NCBI GenBank assembly: GCA_022827195.1
Contig: JAJDTL010000021.1
Location: forward strand, 1-64,000
Origin: Caldilineaceae bacterium
Lineage (GTDB): Bacteria > Chloroflexota > Anaerolineae > Caldilineales > Caldilineaceae
Length of the DNA: 64,000 bases
Reading direction: 5' to 3'
Below, piece by piece: positions 18,097-28,764 of the stretch. The position numbers were made by a program, and so were the translations under genes. The notes under the pieces were generated by a model that had not been told where the DNA came from, searched no databases, and saw only the letters and a program-made list of their open reading frames with translations. How positions within the stretch are numbered: the first letter of the stretch is position 1; every line of letters starts with the position of its first letter.

Positions 18097-19040
18097 GTCG
18101 GCGCGTCCGTTGGCACCTCGGAAGGTTGATCAGCAGGCCGCTCAAGTTGAACGGCGAGCGGGTCGTTTCGACCGGTTGTCTTCATTGGCGCCAGGCGACT
18201 GCGATGCCTCCAGAGCAGCTCCCAGACGCGCCAGGCCGATTCAAACTTGACGCGCGTACTCATCTTGCTTTGGCCGATGCGCCGATCCTCGAAGTGTATC
18301 GGCAGTTCGATGATGCGGAATCCCAGTTTTTCGCTGAGATAGGCCAGTTCCACTGTGAAGACGTAACCGCTGCTGCGCACAGTTTCCAGCCTGAGTTCCT
18401 GAAGGGCAGTGCGCCGCCAGAGCTTGAAGCCGGAGGTCATGTCGCGTACGCGGATCCTCAAAATGGCGCGGCAGTACAGATTGGCCCACCAGCTCAGCAG
18501 TCTGCGCCACGAACTCCAGTCCTCGTCGAGGGTCCCGCCTGGCGCGTAGCGGCTGCCGACAACAACATCCATGCCGGCAGCGTCAATCGTGCCGAGCATT
18601 GGGATGATGTAAGCAGGGCTATGGCTGAAGTCGGCGTCCATTTGCACGATGAATTCGGCGCCGTCTGCGAGCGCGCGGCGGAACCCTTCGATGTAGGCAG
18701 TGCCTAACCCGGCCTTATGCTTGCGATGGATGACGGTCATGCGGCGCTGGGAGTCGCTATAGCGACGCGCCAGGTTGTCGGCGAGAGGGCCGGTGCCGTC
18801 GGGTGAGTTGTCATCGACGATAACAAGACGTAAACCCGCGAGGGGGAGGGCGAAAAGAGCTTCAACCAGCTCTTCCAGATTGCTGGCCTCGTTGTAAGTA
18901 GGCACGACGACAGTCACCTGGCCTGGCTGGACGGAAGCCGCTGTGCTCTTTGTAGATTGAGCTTGAGTGGAAACTGCCGGCACTGATTCTTGGCGCGGGC
19001 GTGTGCTGTCCGGCCTGGCGTTGGAATCGGAATGTTTCAA
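18093..19040 (-). CDS. Polyprenol-phosphate mannosyltransferase-like GT2
   Basis: A family 2 glycosyltransferase of the DPM1 type, which makes polyprenyl-phosphate-mannose (or a similar sugar donor) from a nucleotide sugar. The core starts at [18 protein letters not shown], then [12 protein letters not shown], the DxD site in [10 protein letters not shown] and the conserved GSRYAPGG and [12 protein letters not shown] segments. It lacks the membrane helices found in some homologues. The ~40 residues before the core are low-complexity, and the frame begins at TTG 19040; an internal GTG could be the true start. Its end overlaps the YfhO-flippase gene in an ATGA arrangement, so donor synthesis and lipid-linked sugar use are probably co-expressed. 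Confidence 0.86.
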   Translation of the reverse strand: MKHSDSNARPDSTRPRQESVPAVSTQAQSTKSTAASVQPGQVTVVVPTYNEASNLEELVEALFALPLAGLRLVIVDDNSPDGTGPLADNLARRYSDSQRRMTVIHRKHKAGLGTAYIEGFRRALADGAEFIVQMDADFSHSPAYIIPMLGTIDAAGMDVVVGSRYAPGGTLDEDWSSWRRLLSWWANLYCRAILRIRVRDMTSGFKLWRRTALQELRLETVRSSGYVFTVELAYLSEKLGFRIIELPIHFEDRRIGQSKMSTRVKFESAWRVWELLWRHRSRLAPMKTTGRNDPLAVQLERPADQPSEVPTDAPT

Positions 19041-19157
19041 TTTGCGGATCCGCGCTGGGCACTACATTGCATGGGTTCCTGCGGGAAGGCATCGGTGTCT
19101 GCCCCTCCCCAGGGAAAGGACAGGTCCACACTTACAATGGGCATCTGAACGATGCTA

Positions 19158-19186
19158 TTGCCAATCTGCCACTAGGTCGCTATACT
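19158..19186 (+). promoter_or_regulatory. Strong sigma-70-type promoter before the SH3 lipoprotein gene
   Basis: TTGCCA (19158-19163), a 17-base spacer and TATACT (19181-19186) form a near-consensus promoter. The proposed start codon lies 200 bases downstream at 19389, leaving a long untranslated leader. Confidence 0.65.
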
Positions 19187-19388
19187 AGAAAGACTAGGGT
19201 TGGCGCTTTTTTTGGCACCCACTTCGGCGGCCAAATCGTTGGCTTCGGCCGGTTCGTCATTGGTGCAAGACAGAGCATCATTGACCGCAAGACTGATAAG
19301 GGCGAGTCGACGTATGAAATGCAGCGACAACCGGAAGGGCGGAACGACTCAATTGTTACAGATAGGAATATACATCAACAAGGCTGAG

Positions 19389-20459
19389 GTGAAAAGACGC
19401 CACCTGTGTGCACTTTTTTCGACAGTGCTCTTGCTGACGGGTTGCGTGCCGATTACAGCAGAGGGGCCGGCGTATGAACCGACGCCGATGCCGACGCCTG
19501 TGGCCGTCGCCGTCGCCGAGGCCGAGGAGGAGCAGATTTCGCTGCCGCCTGGGATCCTGATGCTCGGGGCAGATAGCGCGGGCAGCGACAATGGGGCGGA
19601 CGGCGGCGGCGAGGCGGGGGGACTACAGACGGCGACGGTGCAGATTAACAAGGCGAAGGCAAACATCCGCGGAGGACCGAGCACGGAGTTTGAGGTTGTG
19701 GCCAGTGCGGTGGAAGGCGACGTCTTCACTACAAGTGGCAGGACCGAAGGTGGCTGGTGGCGGATTTGTTGCGTTGAAGGTCCTGACGATAGCGCCGGCG
19801 AGGCGACTCGGACGGCATGGCTTTCGGGGATTGTGGTGGACGCTGACGAGATTGCCAGGGCACTGCCGCTCGTAGGGACATTGTTTCCTGAGGACCTGAC
19901 GGCCGTGTGGGACATACAATACGAGTGCGGCTCGCGGCGCTGTGCAGTGAGCGCGTGTACGGCCGTCTCGCGAACAGAGGTGCTTGACAATAGCGATCCG
20001 CGATGGTTGGAGATAAACCGAATCGTGACATGGGAGGGAGCTTGCGGAGAAGACTCCACTTGGCCGCATCAGATCGACCGCGTCGAAGGCACTGAGCGGT
20101 ATCCCAACAGTACAGGCCTGTTTTTCTTCAATTACTGGGCAGGTCCGCGTCCCGGCGAAGCAAACGCTCTTTTCCGTTTGGGCACAGGGGAGGAGATTGA
20201 GGCCTGGTGCAGCGATGAGCAGGAAGCGGAGGTCTTGGAAGACAGCGGTTGGACAACGGTCTACAACGGGTTGACCTGCCACGACGTACGGTCAGGGATG
20301 CTTGTGTCGATGCAGTATATCAAGCGGTGGTTTTTCACGGGAGAGTTTGAGGGAGACCAGTACGAGCGTGCCTATTTCGGCGACTTCGAGATCTATAGAG
20401 TAAGGCTGGAGCAAACAAACGCTCTTCTGGGCGTCGTTAACGCAAGGGCGGCCGAGTAG
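19389..20459 (+). CDS. Lipoprotein with bacterial SH3-type domain, unknown role
   Basis: A 356-residue exported lipoprotein. The start is GTG 19389, giving a signal peptide (KRRHLCALFSTVLLLTGC) with lipobox LLTGC; the open frame extends further upstream without family support. After a Pro/Ala/Glu-rich linker comes an SH3_3-like domain (about 75-140: INKAKANIRGGPSTEFEVVASAV ... GGWWRICCVEG). The rest is not recognised; it contains several cysteines in pairs. SH3b domains in such lipoproteins commonly bind cell-wall or surface ligands. A promoter with a long leader lies upstream, divergent from the GT2 gene. Confidence 0.7.
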   Translation: MKRRHLCALFSTVLLLTGCVPITAEGPAYEPTPMPTPVAVAVAEAEEEQISLPPGILMLGADSAGSDNGADGGGEAGGLQTATVQINKAKANIRGGPSTEFEVVASAVEGDVFTTSGRTEGGWWRICCVEGPDDSAGEATRTAWLSGIVVDADEIARALPLVGTLFPEDLTAVWDIQYECGSRRCAVSACTAVSRTEVLDNSDPRWLEINRIVTWEGACGEDSTWPHQIDRVEGTERYPNSTGLFFFNYWAGPRPGEANALFRLGTGEEIEAWCSDEQEAEVLEDSGWTTVYNGLTCHDVRSGMLVSMQYIKRWFFTGEFEGDQYERAYFGDFEIYRVRLEQTNALLGVVNARAAE

Positions 20460-20562
20460 CAGTTTGAAGCCAGGGTTCGGGGTCGGCTAGCCGTTGACGG
20501 GAGGACGCCTGAAAGAGGGATGAGTTGCGAGTTGGCCTCCCATGTCAGTTGCGAACGGATCG

Positions 20563-21906
20563 TTAGTCGAGCGGCGTAAAGTTCATCTGACATAGATAGC
20601 TGTCAAGCGCCTGCTTGGCCCTGTCGGCGTAGGTCGCGTAACGCTGGCGCTTGTTGCGCACGGGTTGCGGGAGGGGAGGGAGGAGGCCCATGTTCGCTTT
20701 CATGGGCTGGAAATCGGCGGCGGCGGCGTTGGTGATGTAGTGGAATAGGGCGCCGCTCATCGAGGCGCGCGGTAACTGCATGAGCGGTTGATCGTCCAAC
20801 AAGCGCGCCGCGTTTATCCCCGCCAGAAGTCCTCCCAAAGCGCTGCCGACATACCCTTCTGTTCCGGTGATCTGGCCGGCGAAGAAGAGGTTGTCGCGCT
20901 GCTTGAACTGCAAAGTCGCCCGCAGAAGGGTCGGACTGTTGATAAATGTGTTGCGGTGCATTTGGCCCAGCCGCACAAATTCGGCATGTTTGAGGCCGGG
21001 GATCATGCGAAGGATTTCGGCCTGGGCCCCCCACTTGACGTTCGTCTGGAAGCCAACCAGGTTGTATAGGGTACCGGCCACGTTGTCCTGGCGGAGTTGG
21101 ACGACGGCGTGCGGTCGCTGGCCGGTGCTTGGATTGCGCAGTCCCACGGGCCGCATGGGCCCGTAAGCAAGGGCGTCTTTGCCGCGCTGTGCCAGCGCCT
21201 CGATTGGCATGCAACCTTCGAAGTAGCGTTCCAGTTCTTTGTCGGCGCCGGAGAGCTCGATGCGAGGCGCGGCGAGCAAAGCGTCGACAAATGCTTCGTA
21301 TTGGGCCTGATTGAGCGGACAGTTGAGATAGTCGCCTTCGTCGGTTCCGGCACTACTGGACTTGTCCCAGCGGTTGCGTTTGAAAGCGATTGTGCGGTCG
21401 ATGCTTTCAAAGGTGACAATGGGCGCCATTGCGTCGTAGAAGTAGAGATAGCGTCCGGTCAGCGATTGGACGGCCTGCGTCAGGCAGTCGCTTGTCAGGG
21501 GACCGGTTGCCAAAATCGTCGGCCCATCGGGAATGTCGGTCACCTCTTGACGGACCAGTTCAATGTGTGGGTGGCCGGAGATGCGGGCGGTGATTTCTTC
21601 GGCGAATTCGTCGCGGCCGACGGCGAGCGCCTGTCCGGCCGGCAGGGCATGTTTGAAGGCGGTGCGGACCACAAAGCTACCGAGGGTCAACATCTCGTTC
21701 TTGAGAATACCCAGCGCGCGGTCGGGCAGGGTACTGCCCATCGAATTGGAACAGACGAGTTCGGCGAGGCGGTCTGTCACGTGTGCGGGCGTAGGGCGTA
21801 CGGGACGCATCTCAAACAGGCGCACTCGGACACCGCGCTGCGCCAGTTGCCAGGCTGCTTCCGTGCCGGCGAGTCCGCCGCCGACTACAGTTACCGTTTT
21901 GCTCAT
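20563..21906 (-). CDS. trmFO: Methylenetetrahydrofolate-tRNA-(uracil-5-)-methyltransferase TrmFO
   Basis: TrmFO methylates U54 of tRNA in the T-loop using methylene-THF and FAD, unlike the SAM-dependent TrmA. The 447-residue protein opens with the FAD-binding [17 protein letters not shown] at the N-terminus and carries the signature [19 protein letters not shown] and the C-terminal [22 protein letters not shown]. The ATG at 21906 gives the family-typical start; the upstream open frame to 22152 is not used. It is divergent to the nucleoside phosphorylase gene, with a ~150-base gap. Confidence 0.95.
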   Translation of the reverse strand: MSKTVTVVGGGLAGTEAAWQLAQRGVRVRLFEMRPVRPTPAHVTDRLAELVCSNSMGSTLPDRALGILKNEMLTLGSFVVRTAFKHALPAGQALAVGRDEFAEEITARISGHPHIELVRQEVTDIPDGPTILATGPLTSDCLTQAVQSLTGRYLYFYDAMAPIVTFESIDRTIAFKRNRWDKSSSAGTDEGDYLNCPLNQAQYEAFVDALLAAPRIELSGADKELERYFEGCMPIEALAQRGKDALAYGPMRPVGLRNPSTGQRPHAVVQLRQDNVAGTLYNLVGFQTNVKWGAQAEILRMIPGLKHAEFVRLGQMHRNTFINSPTLLRATLQFKQRDNLFFAGQITGTEGYVGSALGGLLAGINAARLLDDQPLMQLPRASMSGALFHYITNAAAADFQPMKANMGLLPPLPQPVRNKRQRYATYADRAKQALDSYLCQMNFTPLD

Positions 21907-22057
21907 GTGTCGCCCCGCACCGAGAATATCATGCAAGAGTCGCTCTAAGGTTGCCGCCGGAAGGTTCCGCCGTGGAATCGGCGGAAAGGCGTAGAGGCCG
22001 GCCGCCGAGGCAGAAGAAAGTGTACCATTGACAGGGAGTGGGCCCAAGAATCCGGAA

Positions 22058-23434
22058 ATGAACGTAGTCGATCTGATAACTAAGAAACGGGATGGCGGCG
22101 AGCACAGCGGGGACGAGCTGCGGTTCCTGATCGAGGGAGCTGTCGAAGGCAATGTTCCCGACTATCAGCTGGCCGCGTGGGCAATGGCCGTCTATTTTCG
22201 GGGAATGTCGCCGGCGGAGGCGACGGCACTGACGCAGGAGATGGCAGCGAGCGGGGAGATGCTCGACCTGCAAGGGCTTGCGCCGGCCGGTCAGCTGATC
22301 GTGGACAAACATTCGAGCGGAGGCGTGGGCGACAAGACGACGCTGGCGGTTGGGCCTATCGTAGCGGCGTGCGGGCTGCCGGTGGGGAAGATGAGCGGGC
22401 GGGGCCTCAGCTTCTCGGGGGGAACGATCGACAAGCTGGAGGGCATTCCGGGCTGGAGCGCGAGCTTGAGCATGGCGCAGTTCCGGCGCCAACTGCGGGA
22501 GGTAGGGCTGGTGGTGGCTGCGCAGACGGCGACGCTGGCGCCTGCGGACCAGCGGCTCTACGCTCTACGGGACGTCACCGGCACGGTTCCCAGCCTGCCG
22601 CTGATCGCCGCGAGCATCATGAGCAAGAAGCTGGCGGCGGGCGCGGACGGCATTGTGCTGGACGTAAAGTGCGGACGCGGGGCGTTCATGGAGACCCGTT
22701 CCCTGGCCCGGGACCTAGCCCGGCTGATGGTCTCGATCGGACGCGGCGCAGGCCGCGGGGTAACGGCACTAATAACGGCGATGGAGCAGCCATTGGGGCT
22801 GGCAGTAGGCAATATCCTGGAGGTGCGCGAGGCGATCGACGCGCTTCACGGCAGGGGGCCGCAGGACTTCCAGGTTTTGACTGAGGCAGTGGCGATCGAG
22901 ATGCTCTTGCTGGGCGATTCGGCGTTGCGCAAGATGCAGGAAGAAAGCGGAAAGGAGGCGGCGCTGGCTGCGGCCGGCAGCAGAGTGAAACGGGCCATCG
23001 AATCTGGCGCAGCGTTCACCAAGTTCGTCGAATTCGTGGTGGCACAGGGGGGCGAAGAAGAAAGCGTAGTCGAGCCGGAACGGCTGGCAGCCGCCCCTGT
23101 CGTATTGGAAGTGCGCGCAGAGCGGGAGGGTGTTGTCGGCGCCCTGGATGCACGCGCAGTCGGAATGGCTGTAGTGGGGCTGGGAGGAGGCAGGCAAAGG
23201 AAGGGAGAGCCGATCGACCACAGGGTGGGCGTGGTCGCGGCGGCCAAGATTGGGGAGCAGGTCGGCGGCGGGGAACTGCTGCTTAGCGTTCACGCGGCGG
23301 ATGTTGAGTCCGCCAAAGTCGCGGCCGCACAGCTACGGAAGGCGTACGAGATTGTCGATGAGGTCGACGGTGCCGCAGAGGGCGAGCATGATGCGTCCGG
23401 ACCACCTGTCGTGCTGGAACGGATCACCAGTTGA
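22058..23434 (+). CDS. Pyrimidine-nucleoside phosphorylase / thymidine phosphorylase
   Basis: Cleaves thymidine or uridine with phosphate to base and (deoxy)ribose-1-phosphate for salvage. The 458-residue protein has the family fingerprints [54 protein letters not shown] and [20 protein letters not shown]. In most relatives the last motif reads GLGHTGGT; here the conserved His is replaced, leaving SFSGG. ATG 22058 is preferred to the TTG at 22028. Its 3' end overlaps the convergent glycosyltransferase gene by 11 bases (23424-23434). It may salvage nucleosides released by the nucleoside hydrolase at 55204-56160. Confidence 0.87.
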   Translation: MNVVDLITKKRDGGEHSGDELRFLIEGAVEGNVPDYQLAAWAMAVYFRGMSPAEATALTQEMAASGEMLDLQGLAPAGQLIVDKHSSGGVGDKTTLAVGPIVAACGLPVGKMSGRGLSFSGGTIDKLEGIPGWSASLSMAQFRRQLREVGLVVAAQTATLAPADQRLYALRDVTGTVPSLPLIAASIMSKKLAAGADGIVLDVKCGRGAFMETRSLARDLARLMVSIGRGAGRGVTALITAMEQPLGLAVGNILEVREAIDALHGRGPQDFQVLTEAVAIEMLLLGDSALRKMQEESGKEAALAAAGSRVKRAIESGAAFTKFVEFVVAQGGEEESVVEPERLAAAPVVLEVRAEREGVVGALDARAVGMAVVGLGGGRQRKGEPIDHRVGVVAAAKIGEQVGGGELLLSVHAADVESAKVAAAQLRKAYEIVDEVDGAAEGEHDASGPPVVLERITS

Positions 23435-24632
23435 GGTCTTGTCTTTGGGCAAGTACGGCTCTGTAGGTATCCAGGGTCGAGGCGGCGATGATTTGCCAGT
23501 CGTAGGAGCGAATGACTTCCTGCAATCCGCGTGCCCGCATCGCCTGGGCCTGGACGGGGTCTGAAAAGAGTTGGTCGACTGCCCAGACGATGCTATCGGG
23601 GTCGCCGGCGACCGAGGTGAGGCCGGTTCGGCGGTGATCGACGACTTCGCCCAGTCCGCCGACATTGCTGGCGATCACGTTACAGCCGGCCGCCATTGCC
23701 TCGAGGGCGACAATGCCGAACGGTTCATAGAGGCTGGGGAAGACGGATGCGTCAACCGCGCGATAGAGGCAGTTTCGGGTCTCGCCGTCGATGAATCCCA
23801 GGAGTTCCACAGCCTCTGCAATTTGCAGCTCATCGACGAGAGGCTGCATCTGTTCGCTGTTTCTGCCGGCCACGAGCAGGCGCAGATCGGGGTATTTCCA
23901 GCGCAGAGGCGGGAGCGCGCGCAGGAGGACCTGCACTCCCTTTTCGGGGGTGATGCGCCCGATAAAGAAGAGTAGCTTTTCGCCGTTGGGTGCGTAACGG
24001 GCGCGCAGTTCCTGGATGCGCTCTTCTGAGCAAGCCCGAAAGGGCGCGATATCCACGCCGTTGGGGATCAGCGTAACTTTGTCGAGAGGAACGTCGAAGT
24101 ACTGGCCCAATTCACCGGCCATAAAGGTGCTGCAGACGATAATCCGCCAGGCTTCGTAACAGACCTGCCATTCCAGCTGGTTGATTCGGTGGCTGGTCTC
24201 ATTGGGCACGTGGGAGTGGTGGCGGCCGCGTTCGGTGGCGTGGATGGTAACAATTAGGGGGACTCTCCAGACGTGCTTCAATTCGATGCCGGCGGAGGCG
24301 GTCAGCCATTCGTGGACGTGGATTAGGTCGTAGGGAGCCTTGTCATGCAGTTCGCGGGCTTTCAACTCAAGATAGCGATTGTTGTCTATGACGCTATTGA
24401 AGAGGTCCAGAGGATTGATGGAAGGAATTTCGACACGATAGATTGTGACGTTGTCGGAGAGTTGCTCAATTTCGGGCGCGTTGCCGCTGCGGGGGGTCAG
24501 CAGATCGAGGTGGACGGGAGTGTCGCTGCGGTCGGCGATGTCGACAAAAGCCTGAACAAGCTCGGCAACGTGCTTCCCGATGCCGCCGACGACATTTGGA
24601 GGATACTCCCAGGAAATTACGAGAAGACGCAT
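23424..24632 (-). CDS. GT4-family glycosyltransferase
   Basis: A retaining GT-B glycosyltransferase of 402 residues. It shows the glycogen-synthase-like N-terminus ([20 protein letters not shown]), the C-terminal nucleotide-binding [19 protein letters not shown] and the E-x7-E motif in [15 protein letters not shown]. The acceptor and donor cannot be told; it may act in glycogen-like polymer or exopolysaccharide synthesis. The 3' end overlaps the nucleoside phosphorylase gene, and mltG and the solute-binding gene lie upstream in the same direction (66-base gap). Confidence 0.88.
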   Translation of the reverse strand: MRLLVISWEYPPNVVGGIGKHVAELVQAFVDIADRSDTPVHLDLLTPRSGNAPEIEQLSDNVTIYRVEIPSINPLDLFNSVIDNNRYLELKARELHDKAPYDLIHVHEWLTASAGIELKHVWRVPLIVTIHATERGRHHSHVPNETSHRINQLEWQVCYEAWRIIVCSTFMAGELGQYFDVPLDKVTLIPNGVDIAPFRACSEERIQELRARYAPNGEKLLFFIGRITPEKGVQVLLRALPPLRWKYPDLRLLVAGRNSEQMQPLVDELQIAEAVELLGFIDGETRNCLYRAVDASVFPSLYEPFGIVALEAMAAGCNVIASNVGGLGEVVDHRRTGLTSVAGDPDSIVWAVDQLFSDPVQAQAMRARGLQEVIRSYDWQIIAASTLDTYRAVLAQRQDLNW

Positions 24633-24698
24633 TGCAAACTCTACGACCGCATATTGGGGGGTTGGTCGGGTCAGGTAGCTGCACGGACCCGAAAGAAC

Positions 24699-25811
24699 TC
24701 AAGGGTACGAGACGAATTCTACCAGATGGCTGCTTCCTTCGAGATCAAGTCTGAAAATTGCGAGCTTCGGCGTGACTGACGGTTCGACGATTCCGACGAT
24801 CTGCCCCAGGGCGCGCTGCGTGGCGAGGTAGACGGCAAAGGCCGTGGGCGTGCCCGGCTGGTGGGATGCCGCCCACTTCAGGTAGTGTTCTTCTGTGACG
24901 CTGCCATCGAGCGCAAGAGCCCAGTAAACCGGGCCAAGCTTTTCCCGATCCAAGTGCACCGACATAAGCTGAGAAAAGACACGGTCGCCGCCGACGCTTG
25001 TAGTCCAAAAAGGAATCGTACGGCTGTAGAGTCGGAGACGGGCCAGAAAGTTGGCGCCTGCGGGCGCATCGCCCAGCCAGAGAACGCCATCCATAGATGC
25101 GACATGTTTGCCTTCGGCGGCGGCGGCAGCTGCTGAATCCTCTTCTCCGTTTGACTTCTCATCGCCTGCCAAAAAGGGCCAATGGTCATCGAGGCCGGCT
25201 TGCACTATGTGGAGGCCGCCGAACTGCTCCAGGAGAGCCCTGACCAAGGCCTCTTCCTCGTCCGGTGGGCGCGGGGCGAGCGGCAAATGCCATTCGACTT
25301 CGGAGCCGGCGATGATTCCAGAGACTGCCGAAACCTGCGGCGCCAGCAAAGGGCCGATAACGGCTACGACGCTGTCATCTCGCAGTAGCTTGGCGGCTGC
25401 GCGACGGGCCTGTTCCGGGCCGGCGGACGTGTCGAGCGCGAGCGGCAAGACTTCGATATTGGGCGGTTGATGGTCTGCCAAAGCTGCGCGCATGGCGGCC
25501 AGCGCTTCATAGCCGCTCTGGCGGTAGAGCCCTTCGAAGGGCGCAAGGAGGCCGATTTTCACAACGGGACGGGTGGAGGTGCAAGCAGAAAGCAGCAAGC
25601 TGTAGACCAGGAAGGAGCAGACGGCGGCGACGTAAGCCGGTCTGGCTTCGCTAGGACGGCCGGCTGACTTGGCCGGGGCAGTTGCGAGGGCTTGCGCTGT
25701 ATTTCTCAATCGCCGCAGCAGGTGGCGGCTGAAATCATTCAACAACTGTCTACCGCCGGTAGGAGCTGCCAATCTAGGGCTGGTAGCCGTAGATGGCAAG
25801 GTTTTGCTCAT
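24699..25811 (-). CDS. Solute-binding lipoprotein, Leu/Ile/Val-type fold
   Basis: A 370-residue exported protein with a basic N-region, a hydrophobic core and a lipobox (LLLSAC|TS) near residue 77. The mature part starts with [30 protein letters not shown], the typical beginning of a type I periplasmic binding protein (Peripla_BP_6). It lacks an adjacent permease or ATPase gene, so the ligand and partners are unknown; such single receptors may also regulate peptidoglycan enzymes. The ATG is inside mltG's 3' end, with a 38-base overlap, so the two are coupled. The N-region is unusually long, and an internal start is possible. Confidence 0.72.
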   Translation of the reverse strand: MSKTLPSTATSPRLAAPTGGRQLLNDFSRHLLRRLRNTAQALATAPAKSAGRPSEARPAYVAAVCSFLVYSLLLSACTSTRPVVKIGLLAPFEGLYRQSGYEALAAMRAALADHQPPNIEVLPLALDTSAGPEQARRAAAKLLRDDSVVAVIGPLLAPQVSAVSGIIAGSEVEWHLPLAPRPPDEEEALVRALLEQFGGLHIVQAGLDDHWPFLAGDEKSNGEEDSAAAAAAEGKHVASMDGVLWLGDAPAGANFLARLRLYSRTIPFWTTSVGGDRVFSQLMSVHLDREKLGPVYWALALDGSVTEEHYLKWAASHQPGTPTAFAVYLATQRALGQIVGIVEPSVTPKLAIFRLDLEGSSHLVEFVSYP

Positions 25812-27090
25812 GCTCTGCCAGCGTTAGCGCGAAGACGTGGCGGCCGTCTTCGCCGGTGGCAAGGAAGAAGCAGTAGATCGTCTGGTCAGGATTCCTGGTC
25901 GCCTCGATAGCGAGCAGGCCGGGGCTGGCGATGGGGCCGGGCGGAAGCCCCGGATGGAGGTAGGTGTTGTAAAGACTTTGCACCTGTGCGTACTCTTCGA
26001 TGGTCTGCGGCTTCCACCACCAATTGCCGGTCGTGCCTTTTGCATATTGGACGGTCGGGTCGGCCTGCAGGTAGCGGCCGCCCACATCGGGGCAGGCGCT
26101 GTTGAGCCGGTTGAGATAGACGCTTGCGATCAGCGGACGTTCGTCTTCCTGAACGGCCTCTCTTTCGACGATTGAGGCCAGCGTAATCAGGTTGTAGTCG
26201 CTGAGGCCGCTGCTGCCGCCGATCAGGCCTTCGGTGCCGACGCGATTCTCGAAATTGTCAAGCATGGAGGCGAGCACAATTTCCGGCCCGCTGACGTTGA
26301 CGGGAAATCTGTACGTGTCGGGGAAGAGGTAGCCTTCGAGCGACGCGCCTTCAGGAAGCTTCTGGAGAAAGTCGTACTGGGAAAAGAGGCTTAGGCCCCG
26401 GGGCTGGCGGACGGCCGTGAGGAATCGTTCGCCGTCGATCACAAAGTTTTCAGCCAGGCGTTCGGCAATCTCCTCGGCGCGGAAGCCTTCGGGTATCGTG
26501 ACGACGACCTCTTCGAAGCGGGCTTGTTGCAGCTCTTGCGCGATTTCCGGGATGGTCATCGAATCAGCCAGCATGAAGTTGCCTGCTTCGATGTTGCGGT
26601 CGAGACCGTTCACGCGCAGGTATAGATTGAATAGTTCGGCGTCGCGAATGAAGCCGGCGGCGGCTAGGCGGGCTGAAATGAAGCGTGCCGGTTCGCCGAG
26701 ATTGATTGTGAATGGACGCGGGCGGGGATCGGTGCCGGCGGGAATCTGCAATTGGTCCTCATTCAGACGCAGATTCATGGCCAGGATACGGGCCTCGATG
26801 TTTTCGGGGGTCAATGCATCTTCGCCGCGGTCGGGGTCGATCAGGGCGTCGGACTGTTGCTCGACCGCCAGGAACTGCTCGGTCAGGTGGGCGTACGCCA
26901 CGCTTCCCACGCCCAGGAGTACGGCAAGAACCATGGCGAGAAAGCCGACCCGAATCAGGTTGAAGAGCGCCGATTCCCACCTTTCCTGTCTTTGATTGCG
27001 GCGAAAGGTCGTTTGCTTTGACACGTCAAAACGCCCATGAAGATGGGCAGTCGGGAGGTCGAGACCACGCGAGCGGGACACCGTGGCCAT
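25774..27090 (-). CDS. mltG: Endolytic murein transglycosylase MltG
   Basis: MltG cuts nascent glycan strands and sets their length during cell-wall synthesis. The protein (438 residues) has one N-terminal membrane helix ([23 protein letters not shown]), a LysM-like domain and the catalytic YceG/MltG domain with E in ASIVEREA (about residue 309), then QADPTVQYA and [18 protein letters not shown], all conserved. ATG 27090 is preferred; the frame continues to a TTG at 27117. It is divergent to the Amt gene and starts an operon with the binding protein and GT4 enzyme. Confidence 0.92.
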   Translation of the reverse strand: MATVSRSRGLDLPTAHLHGRFDVSKQTTFRRNQRQERWESALFNLIRVGFLAMVLAVLLGVGSVAYAHLTEQFLAVEQQSDALIDPDRGEDALTPENIEARILAMNLRLNEDQLQIPAGTDPRPRPFTINLGEPARFISARLAAAGFIRDAELFNLYLRVNGLDRNIEAGNFMLADSMTIPEIAQELQQARFEEVVVTIPEGFRAEEIAERLAENFVIDGERFLTAVRQPRGLSLFSQYDFLQKLPEGASLEGYLFPDTYRFPVNVSGPEIVLASMLDNFENRVGTEGLIGGSSGLSDYNLITLASIVEREAVQEDERPLIASVYLNRLNSACPDVGGRYLQADPTVQYAKGTTGNWWWKPQTIEEYAQVQSLYNTYLHPGLPPGPIASPGLLAIEATRNPDQTIYCFFLATGEDGRHVFALTLAEHEQNLAIYGYQP

Positions 27091-27180
27091 TGTATCACCA
27101 TGGCAATGGAGAACCAACGCGGGCGGGGGCCTGTTTGGTTCCGTCGGGGGCGGATGCCAGGGCGCATTCTGCGGGATACT

Positions 27181-27209
27181 TTGGTTGGTATGCGATCTTC
27201 TGCTATGCT
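27181..27209 (+). promoter_or_regulatory. Candidate promoter of the Amt-family gene
   Basis: TTGGTT (27181-27186) and TATGCT (27204-27209) are spaced by 17 bases, and TGC immediately precedes the -10 box as an extended element. The start codon at 27263 is 54 bases downstream. Confidence 0.5.
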
Positions 27210-27262
27210 AGCTTCAGTTTCAGGCAGTTTTTCCGGTCGGAGGATGCGGGAACGGCGGTTCC

Positions 27263-28762
27263 ATGGACGATTCCTATCTTTGGCATTTGACAGCCAGCGG
27301 CCTTGCATTTCTGGTGCCTTCAGGCCTGCTCCTGGTTGCCGCGAGCGGCCTGCGACCGCAGCGGGCGTGGGACGCGGCACTGGGCGGCTTGGCGGCCTTT
27401 TGCCTGGGCTGCGTGGGATACTGGGCAGTCGGGTTTGCGTTTCAGTTCGGAAGCGTGGGGTTTCTCTACAGCGAGAATCCGGAGCTTGCTGGGCTGGTGC
27501 GGGGATGGATTCCTCTGCCCGAGGGATGGGGAATCGGTTGGATTGCGGCGGGCCTGGAGGGGTGGTTTCTGACGGGACCGGCGGCGACTCCTGCGGCGTA
27601 CAGCCTGTTTGTGGCGCACGCGCCGTGGGCGATGGCCGCGGCGATGCTGCCGGTAGTGGCACTTCGGGGCCGCGCGCCTATGGTGGCAACTATGATTGTT
27701 GCGCTAATGGTCGGCGGGTTCGTCTATCCGCTGGCGGGAAATTGGATTCAGGGCGGCGGGTGGCTGGGAGGACTGGGCCGGAACCTCGGATTGGGGCACG
27801 GAATGGTCGATTTTGGTGGCGCCGGCTCTGTTTTTCTCGTGTCTGCGTCAGCAACGTTGGCTGCACTGCTGGTTTGGGTCCCTGCCCGCCGGCCGCAGGC
27901 ACTGACCGACCCGGAACTCCCGCCGGTCCACCTGCCGCTGCTGGCGGTTACGGGGGCCCTATTCGTAATGGTCGGCGTGTTGGGGTGGGTGTGGGCGAGC
28001 CCCGTGCAGCAGCTGGCGACTGATTCGTTCGCAGGGATACGTACGGCGGTCAACGGGCTGCTCTATGCCGCGGGGGGCGTTACGTTTCCTCTGCTCTATA
28101 CGTGGTTCGTTAGCGGGACTAACGATCCTGGAATGAGTGCGCGGGGACTGGTGGCAGGTGTGGTTGCCGGATTGGCGGTCGGCCCATTTGGCGGGCCTGC
28201 GGCCGCGCTGGTGATCGGCATGCTGGCCGGGGGAAGCGTGCCATTCATCACTTTTGCCCTGAACAGGGTGTTTCGCCTGGACGATAGCGCCGGCGTAGTC
28301 GCCGCAACAGGTTTGCCGGCGGCGATCGGGCTCCTATGCGTGGGCATCTTCGCTGACGGAGCGGCGGGCGCGGGATGGCAGCAAATCGGGGCGGAAAGCT
28401 ATCTTGGCGTTACGGGCCAGGGGGTTACGGGTCTGCTGGCGGCACAGGGCTTTCAGAGCGATTTTCCGGGTCAGATACAGGCGCAGATCATCGGCATCGC
28501 GGGTCTGAGCTCATGGGGATTCTTCGCCGCGAGTCTTATCTGCGCACCGCTGGCCCTTATTTTCAAGGGCATTGAGCGGGCGATGCGGGAGGTGGAGCCT
28601 GCGGTCGAACAGCGGCCGCTCGATGGGCCGCCGCGACGGGAAGGGGCCCGTCCGTGGAGGGAGGCGGCGGCGCAGGTTCCAAGAGAAAGCGCATCGATTG
28701 CGCAGGAGATGGCGGCGCCGAGAGTGGCGGAGATGGCTGCGGACGAACCGCGCTTTTCGTAG
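27263..28762 (+). CDS. Amt/AmtB-family ammonium transporter-like protein lacking the twin histidines
   Basis: A 499-residue membrane protein with about 11 helices of the ammonium transporter family. The key Asp of AmtB (D160) corresponds to D183 in VDFGGAG, so the fold is clear. The two pore histidines that line the AmtB channel are replaced: aligning LDFAGGTVVH gives F191, and aligning DDTCDVFGVHG with DDSAGVVAATG gives T349. Without the twin His, classical NH4+ deprotonation and transport may be altered or absent, so substrate is uncertain. The C-terminal ~60 residues are charged and extra. It has its own promoter, divergent to mltG, and ends 2 bases before thpR. Confidence 0.83.
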   Translation: MDDSYLWHLTASGLAFLVPSGLLLVAASGLRPQRAWDAALGGLAAFCLGCVGYWAVGFAFQFGSVGFLYSENPELAGLVRGWIPLPEGWGIGWIAAGLEGWFLTGPAATPAAYSLFVAHAPWAMAAAMLPVVALRGRAPMVATMIVALMVGGFVYPLAGNWIQGGGWLGGLGRNLGLGHGMVDFGGAGSVFLVSASATLAALLVWVPARRPQALTDPELPPVHLPLLAVTGALFVMVGVLGWVWASPVQQLATDSFAGIRTAVNGLLYAAGGVTFPLLYTWFVSGTNDPGMSARGLVAGVVAGLAVGPFGGPAAALVIGMLAGGSVPFITFALNRVFRLDDSAGVVAATGLPAAIGLLCVGIFADGAAGAGWQQIGAESYLGVTGQGVTGLLAAQGFQSDFPGQIQAQIIGIAGLSSWGFFAASLICAPLALIFKGIERAMREVEPAVEQRPLDGPPRREGARPWREAAAQVPRESASIAQEMAAPRVAEMAADEPRFS

Positions 28763-28764
28763 CG

